Shown piece after piece: positions 43,119-51,825 of a stretch of 64,000 nt of DNA (its first letter is position 1; each line of letters starts with the position of its first letter). This stretch comes from Caproiciproducens galactitolivorans (lineage in GTDB: Bacteria; Bacillota; Clostridia; Oscillospirales; Acutalibacteraceae): positions 280,893 to 344,892 of the forward strand of contig NZ_JAPOHA010000001.1 in the NCBI RefSeq assembly GCF_026672255.1, given 5' to 3'. The notes beneath the pieces are model-generated. The model saw nothing but the letters and a program-made list of their open reading frames with translations, did no database searches and had not been told where the DNA came from. Made by a program: the position numbers and the translations under genes.

Positions 43119-44723
43119 ATGCAGCTGATTTTTTACGGAGCCGACCGGGAAGTAACCGGAAGCTGCCACTGCCTTATGGTAAACGGCAAAAAGATTCTGA
43201 TCGACTGCGGTTTGCAGCAGGGAGCAGATGAGGATGACAATCACAGGCTTCCGTTTTATGCTTCACAGATTGATTACGTCCTTGTGACGCACGCCCATAT
43301 CGACCACAGCGGCAGGCTGCCGCTTCTGATCAAGAATGGGTATCAGGGGAAAATCTATGCGTCCGGTATGACCTGCAGCCTGCTTTCCATTATGCTGCGC
43401 GACAGCGCCCATATTCAGGAAATGGACGCCGTGAATGAAAACCGCAAGGGTAAGCGCGCGGGCAGGGAACCGGAGGAACCGATTTATACCATTGAAGATG
43501 CGCAGGATACGCTCACCCGGCTGGTTCCGTATCCCTACGGAGAAATGGTGGAGCTTTGCGAGGGGGTGCGTTTCCGGTTTACCGACGCGGGGCATCTTCT
43601 GGGTTCCGCTTCTATCGAAATGTGGCTGACAGAAAACGGTCAAACGGAAAAAATCGTTTTTTCGGGCGATATCGGGAATACGAATCAACCGATTATCCGC
43701 GACCCGCAGTATATGGAGCAGGCCGATTATGTAGTGATGGAATCAACATACGGCGACCGTGACCATGAAAAATCGGAGGATTATGTCGCAGCGCTGGCGG
43801 ATATCTTTGAAAAAACACTGTCCGCGGGCGGCAATGTGGTTATTCCAAGCTTTGCGGTCGGCCGCACGCAGGAACTTCTTTATTATATCCGTGAAATGAA
43901 AGAGAGAGGGCTTGTGAAATGCAACCCGGATTTTCCGGTGTATGTGGACAGTCCTCTGGCCGCCGAGGCAACAAAAATTTACAGCGGCAACCTTGCGGGA
44001 TACGCCGATGAGGATACCGTTAATGTAGTCAAATCCGGTTTTAAGCCGATTTCGTTTTCCAATTTAAATATCTGCGCCAGCGTGGAGGAATCCAAGGCGC
44101 TGAATATGGACAACGTGCCGAAAGTAATCCTTTCGTCCAGCGGCATGTGTGAAGCGGGGAGAATACGGCACCACTTAAAGCATAACCTGTGGCGGCCGGA
44201 ATGTGCCGTGGTGTTTGTCGGCTATCAGGCGAACGGCACCCTCGGCCGAATTTTACTCGACGGAGTGAAACAGGTGAAACTGTTCGGAGAGGAAATCGCG
44301 GTACAGGCGCATATTTATAATTTCAAGGGCCTTTCCGCGCATGCCGACAGAACCGGTTTGCTCCGGTGGATTCAGGCTTTTCAGAAGAAGCCGCGCCGTG
44401 TGTTCGTTGTTCACGGCGAAACCGAGGTATGCGACGCGTTTTGTTCTTCCCTGCGGCAGCTTGGCTATGACGCCATGACACCGAATTATGAATCCGTTTT
44501 CGATTTGGCCGAAAACGAAGTTCTGGAAGAGGGGATTGCGCCCGAAGCCCGTCATCCGCAGAAAACGGGGAAGGGCAGAAAATACTCCGCACCGTTTGCG
44601 CGTCTTTTGGAAGCCGGAAAGCGGCTTTTGCAGGTTATTCAGAAAAACGAGGGCGGCGCGAACAAAGATCTTGCAAAATTCGCGGATCAGGTCCTTACCC
44701 TGTGCGACAAGTGGGACAGATAA
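43119..44723 (+). CDS. beta-CASP metallo-beta-lactamase family RNA-processing hydrolase
   Basis: The 534-residue protein has the metallo-beta-lactamase motifs (VTHAHIDHSG near residue 58, DAGHLLGSA, SGDIG), the beta-CASP inserts (ESTYGDRDH, PSFAVGRTQE, SSSGMCEAGR) and a C-terminal GLSAHADR, VVHGE pair. This is the CPSF-73/YsH1-like group that acts as an RNA nuclease in bacteria and archaea. ATG 43119 is preferred over 43110, which is only one base from the GGGGG site. It follows the exonuclease III gene and has its own terminator. Confidence 0.88.
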   Translation: MQLIFYGADREVTGSCHCLMVNGKKILIDCGLQQGADEDDNHRLPFYASQIDYVLVTHAHIDHSGRLPLLIKNGYQGKIYASGMTCSLLSIMLRDSAHIQEMDAVNENRKGKRAGREPEEPIYTIEDAQDTLTRLVPYPYGEMVELCEGVRFRFTDAGHLLGSASIEMWLTENGQTEKIVFSGDIGNTNQPIIRDPQYMEQADYVVMESTYGDRDHEKSEDYVAALADIFEKTLSAGGNVVIPSFAVGRTQELLYYIREMKERGLVKCNPDFPVYVDSPLAAEATKIYSGNLAGYADEDTVNVVKSGFKPISFSNLNICASVEESKALNMDNVPKVILSSSGMCEAGRIRHHLKHNLWRPECAVVFVGYQANGTLGRILLDGVKQVKLFGEEIAVQAHIYNFKGLSAHADRTGLLRWIQAFQKKPRRVFVVHGETEVCDAFCSSLRQLGYDAMTPNYESVFDLAENEVLEEGIAPEARHPQKTGKGRKYSAPFARLLEAGKRLLQVIQKNEGGANKDLAKFADQVLTLCDKWDR

Positions 44724-44730
44724 CGGAATA

Positions 44731-44763
44731 AAAAAAGGAGCCGGTATGCCGGCTCTTTTTTTA
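44731..44763. terminator. bidirectional terminator
   Basis: A 7-bp stem (44738-44744 with 44749-44755) with poly-A before and eight T after separates converging genes. The stop codon of the minus-strand gene (44761-44763) falls in the T-tract. Confidence 0.85.
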
Positions 44764-46035
44764 TTCCGTTTGGTTCAGTTTTTCCCGCGCTACGGCAAGC
44801 ATGAGTTTAATGCGGTTTTCCTGGTTGACGCGCGTGGCGCTCGGGTCGTAATCAATGGGGACGATGTTTGACCGTTCGTCAACCGCCTTGATACGGTGAA
44901 TCATGCCCTTGCCGCAGATGTGGTTCGGCAGGCAGCCGAACGGCTGTGTGCACACAATATTTTCGTACCCCTGCTCTACAAGTTCCAGCATTTCGGCGGT
45001 TAAAAGCCAGCCTTCGCCCATTTTGTCGCCGTAACCGATGACACCTTTTACAAGGCTTTTGGTATGCGCGTAGGTAACGGGCGCTAAAAATTTCGGCTCG
45101 GTTTCCACTGCGCGGATCAGGATGTTCTGCATTTTCAGCAGGTAATCCATCAATGCTTTTACCACGACAAATTTTGCGGAATTTCCGCCGTAAAGCTTGA
45201 TATCTTCCAGACGGTTATCCACCTTGAATAATGCGAAATTCAGGATTCCGGGCACGTTGACCTCGCAGTCCTGCTCGGCCAGGAAATTTTCCAGATAGTT
45301 GTTGCCAAGCGCGGAGTATTTTACGTAGATTTCGCCGACGATGCCGACTTTGATTTTCGGACGCTTGTTCATTTTTATCTGCGCAAAGTCCTTTACAATC
45401 CGGTTCAGATTTTCTTTCTGCTGTTTTAAGGAAAGCCCCTGTCCTTTGTTAAATTGCTCGGTGAGCGCGTCAATCCATTTCTCCACCATCCGGCTGCTCT
45501 CTCCGGGAACTTCTTCATATGCTTTGATCTGGTTGTCCAGAAGCATCAGCGCGTCGCCGTAAACCACGGCCGCGATAAATTTCCGAATCATGGGCAAGGT
45601 AATATGGAATCCCGGGTTGCTTTCCAAACCCGACATATTAAGCGAAACGACCGGAACTTTTTCCAAACCGGCTTTTTTCAGCGCCTTTCGCAAAAGGTGA
45701 ATATAATTGGAAGCACGGCACCCGCCGCCGGTCTGCGTAATCATCAGCGCCGTGCGGTCAAGGTCGTATTTTCCGGAATGCAGGGCGTCGATGAACTGGC
45801 CGATAACCAGCAGAGCGGGATAGCAGGTATCGTTATGAACATATTTCAGGCCTTCCTGTACGACGTTCGGCCCGTCGTTCGTCAACAGCTCCACGTTATA
45901 ACCGCAGTTTTTAATCACGTTGACGAACAGCTGAAAGTGGATGGGAGCCATCATCGGGCAGAGGATGGTATACTCCTTTTTCATTTCCTTTGTGAAAAGC
46001 AAGCGCCCTTCCTTGTTGAATTTCAATTCTGCCAA
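44761..46035 (-). CDS. 2-hydroxyacyl-CoA dehydratase-like protein, C-terminal partner of the activase
   Basis: The 424-residue protein belongs to the group that forms the C-terminal third of large CoA-dehydratase-activase-related proteins and resembles 2-hydroxyglutaryl-CoA dehydratase subunits; it has CPMMAP, HNDTCYPA, QTGGGCRASNY and QPFGCLPNH, whose cysteines may bind an iron-sulfur cluster. The start is TTG 46035, with GAGGTGA 5 bases upstream overlapping the end of the activase gene; no suitable ATG exists. It is translated right after the activase gene (gap 10 bases). The substrate is unknown. Confidence 0.78.
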   Translation of the reverse strand: MAELKFNKEGRLLFTKEMKKEYTILCPMMAPIHFQLFVNVIKNCGYNVELLTNDGPNVVQEGLKYVHNDTCYPALLVIGQFIDALHSGKYDLDRTALMITQTGGGCRASNYIHLLRKALKKAGLEKVPVVSLNMSGLESNPGFHITLPMIRKFIAAVVYGDALMLLDNQIKAYEEVPGESSRMVEKWIDALTEQFNKGQGLSLKQQKENLNRIVKDFAQIKMNKRPKIKVGIVGEIYVKYSALGNNYLENFLAEQDCEVNVPGILNFALFKVDNRLEDIKLYGGNSAKFVVVKALMDYLLKMQNILIRAVETEPKFLAPVTYAHTKSLVKGVIGYGDKMGEGWLLTAEMLELVEQGYENIVCTQPFGCLPNHICGKGMIHRIKAVDERSNIVPIDYDPSATRVNQENRIKLMLAVAREKLNQTE

Positions 46036-46045
46036 ATGCTTCACC

Positions 46046-48943
46046 TCAGTTCTCCAGTGCGGCAAACAGGCTGCGAAGCCGGATTTTTACCGCGCCGAGA
46101 TTTGTAATTTCATCGATTTTAATCTGTGTGTAAATTTTACCGTTTTCCTCCAGAATGCGCCGGACTTCGTCGGTCGTTATGGCGTCAACGCCGCAGCCGA
46201 AGGAAACAAGCTGTACCAGATTCATATCCGGTTTATTGCCGATATATTTTGCCGCCGCGTAAAGTCTGGAATGGTAGGTCCACTGGTCCAGTACCGCGGT
46301 GGGGAAACGACGGACCTTGCAGCTCAGGACATCCTCTGAAATAACCGCCGCGCCGAGGCTGACAATCAGCTTGTCGATTCCGTGGTTGATTTCCGGGTCC
46401 AGATGGTACGGCCTTCCGCACAGTACGATAATCGGTTTATGTTCCTTTTGCGCCTCGGCGATCATCCGGTCTCCTTTTTCATGAATTCTGGCAAAGTAGC
46501 GGTCATACTCTTTATAAGCGGCTTTTGCAGCTTTCTTGATTTCGATAAACGAGATTCCGTCAAAGTACTTTGCAAGAATCCCATGCATTTTAATCGGAAA
46601 GTCATGCTTTCGGTGGATACCGACATAATCGTGGATAAAGTGCAGCTCATCGGGCGCACTCATGTTTGCGGAGATGACCTCGGGGTAATAGGCCACAACC
46701 GGGCAGTTGTAATGGTTGTCGCCCAGGCCTTCGTCAAAGTTGTAGGACATACAGGGATAAAAAATAGCTTGAACGCCCTGATCAATCAGCGCCTGCACAT
46801 GTCCGTGCATCAGTTTCGCGGGGAAGCATACGGTGTCGGATGGAATCGTGTGCTGCCCTTCGATGTAGAGTTCCCGGCTGGAAAGGGGGGACAGGACGAC
46901 TTCAAAGCCAAGCTGCGTAAAGAAGGTGTGCCAGAACGGCAGCAGCTCATACATGTTCAGCCCCATCGGCAGCCCGATTTTCCCTCTTTCGCCTTTTACC
47001 GGCTGATAGGAGCGAAGGGTCCGCAATTTAAAAGCATACATGTTCAGCTCGTCGCTGGAAGCACGCTTTGTCACAGGCTTTTCACAGCGGTTTCCGCCGA
47101 TAAAACGCCGGCTTCCGCCTCCGAATACATTGATCGTCAGGCGGCAGTTGTTGCTGCATCTTCCGCAGGAGGTTACCTTGACTTCATGCTGGAAATTTTC
47201 AAGCTCGTCCTTCTTTATAATGGTGCTTTCCCCGGCCGACCGGTTTTTCGCGTAAATTCCGGCGCCGTAAGCACCCATCAGGCCGGAAATATCCGGACGG
47301 GAAACATGGACGCCCAGTTCATTTTCAAAAACCCGCAGAACCGCGTCATTCAGGAACGTGCCGCCCTGAACCACAATGTTCCGGCCGAGTTCTTCGGCGG
47401 AAGCGGCGCGGATAACCTTGTAGATGGCATTTTTTACAACACTGACGGAAAGTCCGGCCGAAATGTCTTCGGTTGTCGCGCCGTCCTTCTGCGCCTGCTT
47501 TACCTGCGAATTCATGAACACGGTGCAGCGGGAACCCAGGTCCACCGGGTGCTTCGCGAACAGCCCAAGTTTTGCAAAGTCGGCGATGTCATACCCGAGC
47601 GTATTTGCAAAGGTCTGTAAAAACGAGCCGCAGCCGGAGGAACAGGCTTCATTTAAAAAGATATTGTCGACTGCCCCGTTGCAAATTTTGAAGCATTTCA
47701 TATCCTGTCCGCCGATGTCGATAACAAAATCAACATCCGGCAGAAAGCATTTGGCGGCTGTGAAATGCGCGACCGTTTCCACAATGCCGAAGTCAATATT
47801 AAATGCATTTTTCAAAAGCTCTTCGCCGTAGCCGGTAACAGCCCCCGCGGCGATATGAATTTTTGGATAATTCTTGTAAAGGCTGAGAAGATATTCGCGG
47901 ATGATGGGCACGGGATTCCCGGAGTTGCCTTTATAAATCGAATCCAGTACCTCTCCGTCTTTTCCGAGCAGCATGGCCTTAACGGTGGTGGAACCCGCGT
48001 CAATCCCGAGGTAAGTGTCGCCTGTGTAGGTTTCCGCGTTTCCCCGGGGCGCCCTGCACTGGGCGTGGCGGTGTTTGAATTCGTCGTATTCCTCCTGATT
48101 TTTAAACAGCGGGGCAATCGAAAGGAAATTCGCCGTTGTGCCGTAGGCTTTAATGCTTTCGAGCGCGGTATCCAAATCCGTTTCGATTCCGCTGCTCAGC
48201 GCGGCGCCGACCGCCACATAATACAGGGAATTTTCCGGACAGATTCCTTTGGTCTTCAACGCCTGATCAAAGCTTTCCCGGAGCTGGGAAAGGAAGGTCA
48301 GCGGCCCGCCGAGGTAGATGACCTTTCCGGCAATTTTGCGCCCCTGCGCCAGCCCCGCGATGGTCTGGTTGGCGACGGCCGCAAAGATGCTTGCCGAAAT
48401 ATCGCTTTTGCGCGCACCCTGATTCAAAAGGGGCTGCACGTCGGATTTTGCAAACACGCCGCAGCGGGATGCGATCGTATAGATTTTTTCATACTGTTCG
48501 GCAAGGCGGTCCATCTCGTCGAGCGGAAGGTTCAGCAAAGTCGCCATCTGATCGATAAACGCGCCGGTTCCTCCCGCGCAGGTACCGTTCATACGGACTT
48601 CGGTTCCGCCGGAAAGAAACAGAATCTTGGCGTCTTCTCCGCCAAGCTCAATAATAACGTCCGCGTCGGGAATCAACTTACCGGTCGCAACACGGGTAGC
48701 GTAAACCTCCTGTATAAACGGCAGATTGCAGGTCTGCGAAATGCCCATGCCTGCGGAGCCGGAAACGGTAAGAAGGGCGTGCTTTCCCTTTACGATTTCC
48801 TTCTGAACCTTCGTGAGCAGTTCCGACATTTTCTCTGTAATCTGGGAATAGTGCCTTTCATAGGATTTATACAATATTTGATTGTCGTCGCCGAGCACAA
48901 CGCATTTGATCGTCGTGGAGCCGACGTCTAAGCCTATTTTCAT
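46046..48943 (-). CDS. CoA-dehydratase activase-like protein with two BadF/BadG/BcrA domains and DUF2229
   Basis: The 965-residue protein has two tandem ASKHA ATPase domains, each starting with a phosphate loop (GLDVGSTTIK at residue ~4, GIDAGSTTVK at ~320) and each with the cysteine pair (GTCAGGTG and ASRCGVFAKSD; SSGCGSF and GSRCTVF) that bridges a 4Fe-4S cluster in HgdC-type activases. Then come CGRCSNNC and a DUF2229 region with several further cysteines. Activases drive ATP-dependent electron transfer. In many genomes this and the downstream gene are one ~1400-residue protein; here they are two. Confidence 0.85.
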   Translation of the reverse strand: MKIGLDVGSTTIKCVVLGDDNQILYKSYERHYSQITEKMSELLTKVQKEIVKGKHALLTVSGSAGMGISQTCNLPFIQEVYATRVATGKLIPDADVIIELGGEDAKILFLSGGTEVRMNGTCAGGTGAFIDQMATLLNLPLDEMDRLAEQYEKIYTIASRCGVFAKSDVQPLLNQGARKSDISASIFAAVANQTIAGLAQGRKIAGKVIYLGGPLTFLSQLRESFDQALKTKGICPENSLYYVAVGAALSSGIETDLDTALESIKAYGTTANFLSIAPLFKNQEEYDEFKHRHAQCRAPRGNAETYTGDTYLGIDAGSTTVKAMLLGKDGEVLDSIYKGNSGNPVPIIREYLLSLYKNYPKIHIAAGAVTGYGEELLKNAFNIDFGIVETVAHFTAAKCFLPDVDFVIDIGGQDMKCFKICNGAVDNIFLNEACSSGCGSFLQTFANTLGYDIADFAKLGLFAKHPVDLGSRCTVFMNSQVKQAQKDGATTEDISAGLSVSVVKNAIYKVIRAASAEELGRNIVVQGGTFLNDAVLRVFENELGVHVSRPDISGLMGAYGAGIYAKNRSAGESTIIKKDELENFQHEVKVTSCGRCSNNCRLTINVFGGGSRRFIGGNRCEKPVTKRASSDELNMYAFKLRTLRSYQPVKGERGKIGLPMGLNMYELLPFWHTFFTQLGFEVVLSPLSSRELYIEGQHTIPSDTVCFPAKLMHGHVQALIDQGVQAIFYPCMSYNFDEGLGDNHYNCPVVAYYPEVISANMSAPDELHFIHDYVGIHRKHDFPIKMHGILAKYFDGISFIEIKKAAKAAYKEYDRYFARIHEKGDRMIAEAQKEHKPIIVLCGRPYHLDPEINHGIDKLIVSLGAAVISEDVLSCKVRRFPTAVLDQWTYHSRLYAAAKYIGNKPDMNLVQLVSFGCGVDAITTDEVRRILEENGKIYTQIKIDEITNLGAVKIRLRSLFAALEN

Positions 48944-49363
48944 AAAGCGCCACCGTTCTACATTCTATATTCTATAAACGTTAATAACATATTCTAGTTC
49001 AAAAGGTATCCCATTGTCAAGTGAGATCCTTTCCAAATTCCCCTTAATCTGCGGTAAACCGTTTTCTTTCCCCAGCCTGTGTAGGCAGCTTTCGGGGGCG
49101 CGGCGGGGCTCCCGAAAAGTCCGGGAAAAAAGCGCGGCTGGTAATTATTAAATAAATAGATTATATATTGTTATTCCCGGATGGAAATGTTAGAATGAGG
49201 TTAAACGAAGCCTTGTTTGTAAACTTAAGAATCTTGTCTGTTTCGGCTAAAATTGTATCTGCCTTCGTCACAAATATGCGGAGTATGGCATATTTTATCC
49301 CGAAAATCCGCCGATTTTTATTTTATAATCAGGGCTGATAAAAATTTAATATGAGGTGATTTG
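48944..49363. other. intergenic region between divergent genes
   Basis: This ~420-base stretch has no supportable gene. It must carry the promoters of the two divergent genes. TATAAT at 49324-49329 lies 34 bases before the plus-strand gene but lacks a good -35. A GC-rich imperfect hairpin (7-bp stem 49090-49096 with 49111-49117) has no T-tract; its role is unclear. Confidence 0.5.
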
Positions 49364-50425
49364 ATGCAGTTAAAAAATCTGATTGATTTGGACCGGCTGA
49401 CCCTCGGTGAAATTCATGAACTCATCAAACTTTCAACCAATATCCGGAACAATCCGTGGGTGTACAGAGAATCCTGCCGTGGAAAAATTATGGCTGCTCT
49501 GTTTACCGAGCCGGCGGTTGCAACGCAAATGGCATTTCAGGCCGCGATGTATCGGCTCGGCGGCGAAGTGGTTTGTTTTGATTCTTCGGACGGCACCTCA
49601 TTTTTACAGCAAGGGAGCCTGAAAAGCGCCATTACCGCCGTCGGCGGTTTTGCCGATCTGATTGTTCTTCGCAGTGCGGCGGAAGGCACGGCTGCCGCCG
49701 CGGCCCTGTATTCCCGAAAGCCCGTTATCAACGCGGGGGACGGGGGACATCTGCGGCCCGCCAGAACCCTTTCAGATTTGGCGGCAATCAGCAGTGAAAA
49801 GGGCCGGCTTGACCATTTATGTATCGGTCTGTGCGGAAACCTGAAGAGTAACCCGGCTTCCCTCTCTCTTATTCAGACAATGATGCGTTATAAAGGGAAT
49901 ACCTTTGTATTGATTTCTTCGCCGGAATACACGCTGCCGCAGAATATAAAAGACAGTCTGGACGCCGCCGACTGCAAATATGTCGAATCGTCCTCCCTGA
50001 ACGAAGTTATTTCGGCAATTGACGTGCTTTACATAACCTGTGCGCAGCAGGAAAGTATGGGAAAAGGGGAACTCGCCGAAAAGAAGAAAAGAATTCTCAG
50101 CGCCAAAACCCTTGGACGCGCGAAAAAAGACCTGACTGTAATCCACCCCGCACTTTGCAGCGGGGAAATCACGGTGGATGCCGACGACGACGAGCGCGTC
50201 ATCGATCAAACGCCATATGGCCTGTATACCCGTATGGCACTGATTCTTACTCTTCTGCAAAACGCGGAAGAATGCGGGAAACAAAAGGTTCCGCATTCCA
50301 CGCATCCCAGCAGATGTACGAATCCGAAATGCGTAACGCGCACGGAGCCTTATCTGCCCAATTTATTCTCTGAGGCCGGTGATATGCTTGAATGCAAATA
50401 CTGTGAAGGAAGAATGCTCATCTGA
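49364..50425 (+). CDS. aspartate carbamoyltransferase-like pseudoenzyme with a PyrI-type zinc tail
   Basis: The 353-residue protein follows the ATCase catalytic-chain fold (PyrB) in order: an N-terminal helix, LFTEP...AMYRLGG, ADLIVLR, INAGDGG...TLSDLAAI, DVLYITCAQ. Its C terminus has C-x4-C (CTNPKC) and CKYC separated by 20 residues, the zinc domain of the PyrI regulatory chain. Yet the carbamoyl-phosphate motif STRTR is replaced by AVATQ (residues 51-55), the 80s-loop lysine by Gln, and His134 and Gln137 by Arg. It therefore looks catalytically dead for ATCase chemistry. TGAGGTGA precedes ATG 49364. No other pyrimidine-synthesis gene is near. Its function is unknown. Confidence 0.8.
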   Translation: MQLKNLIDLDRLTLGEIHELIKLSTNIRNNPWVYRESCRGKIMAALFTEPAVATQMAFQAAMYRLGGEVVCFDSSDGTSFLQQGSLKSAITAVGGFADLIVLRSAAEGTAAAAALYSRKPVINAGDGGHLRPARTLSDLAAISSEKGRLDHLCIGLCGNLKSNPASLSLIQTMMRYKGNTFVLISSPEYTLPQNIKDSLDAADCKYVESSSLNEVISAIDVLYITCAQQESMGKGELAEKKKRILSAKTLGRAKKDLTVIHPALCSGEITVDADDDERVIDQTPYGLYTRMALILTLLQNAEECGKQKVPHSTHPSRCTNPKCVTRTEPYLPNLFSEAGDMLECKYCEGRMLI

Positions 50426-50996
50426 TCAAAAGCTTGTTCTGGTTTTCTTCGGGTCACCGCATAAAAACGGGACTTCCGCGAAGCTTTTGGACGCGTTTTT
50501 GGCGCCTTTTTACGGGAATGCGGAAGTTCGGATCATCCATTCCTATGAACAAAAAATTGCTCCCTGTTTAGGCTGCAATGTGTGCGCCGCGGAACAGACC
50601 TGCTCCCAGCGGGATTTCGACGGGCTGGACCTTCTTATCCGGCGCGCAGATGCAATTGTTGTGGCAACGCCCGTGTATAATCTGGGGTTCCCCGCTCCGC
50701 TGAAAGCGATCATTGACCGCACCCAAAGGTACTATGCCGCCCGCTTTTTCCTCGGCGTGCAAAAACCGATTGAAAAGCATAAAACGGCCGCACTGCTGGT
50801 TACCTGCGGTTCATCGGAACCGGAAGACGCGGCTCTTCTGTACCGCCAGCTGGAACGGGTTTTTTCGGTTATGAATACGAAATTAAAGGGAATGACCGTC
50901 TGGGCGGATACGGACGCCGACGACGGTCATTCGACCTTTGAAAAAGCCCGGAAAGCCGCCCGAGACCTGGCGCTTGCCATACTATGTGAAATGTGA
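50379..50996 (+). CDS. NADPH-dependent FMN reductase / flavodoxin-fold oxidoreductase
   Basis: The protein (up to 205 residues) has the FMN loop FFGSPHKNGTSAKLL, a cysteine motif CLGCNVCAAEQTC (about residues 63-75) and ATPVYNLGFPAPLK, the pattern of iron-sulfur-flavoprotein-like reductases. The start is unclear: GTG 50379 overlaps the ATCase-like gene by 47 bases with GAGG 3 bases away, and GTG 50403 has no clear site. The overlap implies coupled translation with the ATCase-like protein. It resembles the gene at 9154 in motif layout. Confidence 0.78.
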   Translation: MICLNANTVKEECSSDQKLVLVFFGSPHKNGTSAKLLDAFLAPFYGNAEVRIIHSYEQKIAPCLGCNVCAAEQTCSQRDFDGLDLLIRRADAIVVATPVYNLGFPAPLKAIIDRTQRYYAARFFLGVQKPIEKHKTAALLVTCGSSEPEDAALLYRQLERVFSVMNTKLKGMTVWADTDADDGHSTFEKARKAARDLALAILCEM

Positions 50997-51002
50997 TATC
51001 AT
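50974..51002 (+). promoter_or_regulatory. promoter of yebC
   Basis: TTGCCA (50974-50979) and TATCAT (50997-51002) with a 17-base spacer lie at the end of the FMN reductase gene, 34 bases before the yebC start. Confidence 0.6.
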
Positions 51003-51036
51003 AAAATGTAGCCTTATTATTTGGGAGGATTAAAAT

Positions 51037-51783
51037 ATGTCAGGCCATTCAAAATGGAACAATATTAAGCGGAAAAAAGAAAAGACAGACGGCGCGAAAG
51101 CAAAAGTATTTACGAAAATCGGCCGCGAACTCGCGGTTGCGGTTAAAGAAGGCGGCGGTCCGGACCCGAATTCCAACTCAAAACTGAAGGATTGCATTGC
51201 CAAAGCGAAAGCGGCGAATGTACCGAATGACAATATTGACCGGATCATCAAAAAAGCTGCCGGTGACGGCGACGACACAAAATACGAAAATATTACATAC
51301 GAAGGATACGGCCCGAACGGCATCGCCGTCATTGTGGAAACACTGACCGACAACCGTAACCGTACCGCCGGCGACGTCCGCCATTATTTCGATAAATTCG
51401 GCGGAAACCTCGGCACAACCGGCTGCGTTTCCTTTATGTTCGCTTCGAAAGGCGTTATCATTATTGAAAAAGAAGGACTGGAAGAAGACAAAGTAATGGA
51501 GGACTGCCTTGAAGCGGGCGCGTCCGATTTTCAGGCCGACGAGGATGTTTTTGAAATTTATACGGAGCCGGAAGATTTCAGCGGCGTACGCGACGACCTG
51601 GAGAAAAAGGGCTATGAATTCGTTTCCGCCGAGGTGGAAATGGTTCCGAACACCTACTCCACACTGACGGAGGAAGAATCCATTACGAAGATGCAGCGCC
51701 TGCTCGATGCCCTCGAAGACAATGATGACGTTCAAAATGTTTGGCATAACTGGGATAATCCGGATTCGGATGACCAAGAATAG
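51037..51783 (+). CDS. yebC: YebC/PmpR/TACO1 family protein
   Basis: The 248-residue protein begins with the family mark [13 protein letters not shown] and has [18 protein letters not shown] and DNRNRTA, covering all three domains of YebC. Members act as translation factors that ease ribosome stalling or as transcription regulators; which applies cannot be told from sequence. GGGAGG precedes the ATG. Confidence 0.94.
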   Translation: MSGHSKWNNIKRKKEKTDGAKAKVFTKIGRELAVAVKEGGGPDPNSNSKLKDCIAKAKAANVPNDNIDRIIKKAAGDGDDTKYENITYEGYGPNGIAVIVETLTDNRNRTAGDVRHYFDKFGGNLGTTGCVSFMFASKGVIIIEKEGLEEDKVMEDCLEAGASDFQADEDVFEIYTEPEDFSGVRDDLEKKGYEFVSAEVEMVPNTYSTLTEEESITKMQRLLDALEDNDDVQNVWHNWDNPDSDDQE

Positions 51784-51825
51784 CAGTAAGTTTTTCCATA
51801 TTGTGTAAAACATGGAGGAAACAAG

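Noticed and set aside
46382..48931. Two long plus-strand frames antisense to the activase gene
   Set aside because: The activase has strong motifs across the whole stretch; the antisense frames have none.
49090..49117. GC-rich hairpin as terminator or riboswitch
   Set aside because: The stem is imperfect, no T-tract follows, and it lies between divergent genes where no transcript ends.
49364..50425. Annotation as functional aspartate or ornithine carbamoyltransferase
   Set aside because: The STRTR loop, the 80s-loop lysine and the catalytic His/Gln are all replaced, so the enzyme name would mislead.
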